Shown here: positions 5,595-6,353 of the stretch, piece by piece
How the letters are laid out: every line of letters begins with the position of its first letter
Position numbering within the stretch: position 1 is the stretch's first letter
From: Firmicutes bacterium UBA6132
GTDB lineage: Bacteria; Bacillota_A; Clostridia; Tissierellales; Sedimentibacteraceae
Length of the DNA: 6,353 nt
Assembly: GCA_002435835.1 (NCBI GenBank)
Contig: DIVM01000231.1
Span: 1-6,353 of the forward strand
Direction: 5' to 3'
The notes under the pieces: generated by a model
Seen by the model: only the letters and a program-made list of their open reading frames with translations
What the model was told of the DNA's origin: nothing
Database searches by the model: none
Translations under genes and position numbers: made by a program

Positions 5595-6353
5595 TTAATC
5601 AACAAAAGCGTATTTCGGTTTTTTATCTAAAACATGAGTTGTTTCAATGAAACGGATTGTTCCTGTTTTTGAACGAGTTACTACTGAATAAGTTTTAGCT
5701 CTATTGTCCGAACCGTATCTTACTCCTTTTAATAACTCACCATCAGACACTCCCGTTGCTGCAAAAATTATATCATCACCTTTTGCAAGGTCCTCCATAG
5801 TTAATACCCTATTCCAATTTTCGCCCACCATTTTTTCACATCTTATTCTTTCTTCATCAGTATTTGGAGATAAAATACCTTGAAATTCTCCTCCAAAACA
5901 TTTAAGAGCAGCTGCAGATATAACTCCTTCAGGAGCTCCACCCTTGCCAACCATTATGTCAACACCTGAATCTTCAAAGCAAGTAGCTATGGCAGTGGCT
6001 ACATCTCCATCTCCAAACAACTTAATTCTTGCTCCTACACTTCTTGCTCTCTGTATTAAATCTTCATGTCTTTCCCTATCCTGTATTGTAACAGTAACTT
6101 CTGTAATATCTTTATGAAGAGCTTTAGCTACATTATATAAATTTTGCTCCAATGGTGCAGTAATATCTATGCAACCTGCTGCTTTTGGACCTACTGCTAT
6201 TTTATGCATATACATATCTGGAGCATGTAACAAACAGCCTTTTGGAGCTACTGCTACAACTGCCAATGCACCTGGAAGCCCTTTTGCAATAAGTTTTGTC
6301 CCATCAAGAGGATCAACAGCTATATCTATTTCTGGAGTACCTGCTTCCCAAGT
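5595..6353 (-). CDS. glpX: Class II fructose-1,6-bisphosphatase GlpX (5' end outside window)
   Basis: This enzyme hydrolyses fructose 1,6-bisphosphate to fructose 6-phosphate and phosphate in gluconeogenesis. The open frame runs off the right edge, so 252 C-terminal residues are visible; full-length GlpX is about 320-336, so roughly 70 N-terminal residues, with two metal ligands, lie outside. The fragment starts at TWEAGTPEIDIAVDPLDGT. Its D14, L16 and D17 match the metal site D85/L87/D88 of E. coli GlpX, and E142 in GKGGAPEG matches E213. GDGDVA (114-119), IFAATGVSDG and the closing TRSKTGTIRFIETTH block are also typical. A TTG within the frame at 6266 is not the start, because conserved GlpX sequence continues upstream of it. 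It reads in the same direction as rho and rpmE, as in B. subtilis, but the hydrogenase operon lies between them. It converges with the phosphatase gene across an 84-nt gap holding a palindromic hairpin. Confidence 0.96.
   Translation of the reverse strand, partial: TWEAGTPEIDIAVDPLDGTKLIAKGLPGALAVVAVAPKGCLLHAPDMYMHKIAVGPKAAGCIDITAPLEQNLYNVAKALHKDITEVTVTIQDRERHEDLIQRARSVGARIKLFGDGDVATAIATCFEDSGVDIMVGKGGAPEGVISAAALKCFGGEFQGILSPNTDEERIRCEKMVGENWNRVLTMEDLAKGDDIIFAATGVSDGELLKGVRYGSDNRAKTYSVVTRSKTGTIRFIETTHVLDKKPKYAFVD

Overview
The window is very AT-rich, with consensus sigma-A-type promoters, strong Shine-Dalgarno (SD) sites, a zinc-type bL31 protein, a Rho with a long acidic linker and an [FeFe]-hydrogenase-like protein. 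Together these suggest the chromosome of a low-GC, strictly anaerobic Firmicute (Clostridia or Tissierellia type). No species is claimed.

Layout: three housekeeping genes lie on the minus strand: glpX (class II fructose-1,6-bisphosphatase, cut off by the right edge), rho (transcription termination factor) and rpmE (ribosomal protein bL31, followed by a clear intrinsic terminator at the left). This glpX-rho-rpmE order is the one known from Bacillus subtilis. Here it is split by a compact cassette on the plus strand (2371-5510) containing a thioredoxin-like [2Fe-2S] ferredoxin, a sensory-type [FeFe]-hydrogenase with FeS and PAS domains, and a SpoIIE/PP2C-type serine phosphatase with an extra C-terminal domain. 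The genes overlap by 14 nt or sit 1 nt apart, so they are almost certainly one operon. The likely logic is redox or hydrogen sensing at an H-cluster, relayed through FeS and PAS domains to a protein phosphatase. The phosphatase target is not in the window.

Regulation: rho and the cassette diverge from a 299-nt gap with a good promoter for each. The cassette promoter is a perfect TTGACA-17-TATAAT. Its roughly 95-nt leader can fold as a compact three-way junction, and the loop of one arm holds a 7-nt perfect complement to the SD region of the first gene. I cannot assign it to a known riboswitch class, and it is the best candidate here for something undescribed. rpmE has its own extended -10 promoter between rho and rpmE. 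Between the convergent phosphatase and glpX genes is a 47-nt GC-rich hairpin that looks more like a dispersed palindromic repeat than an ordinary terminator.
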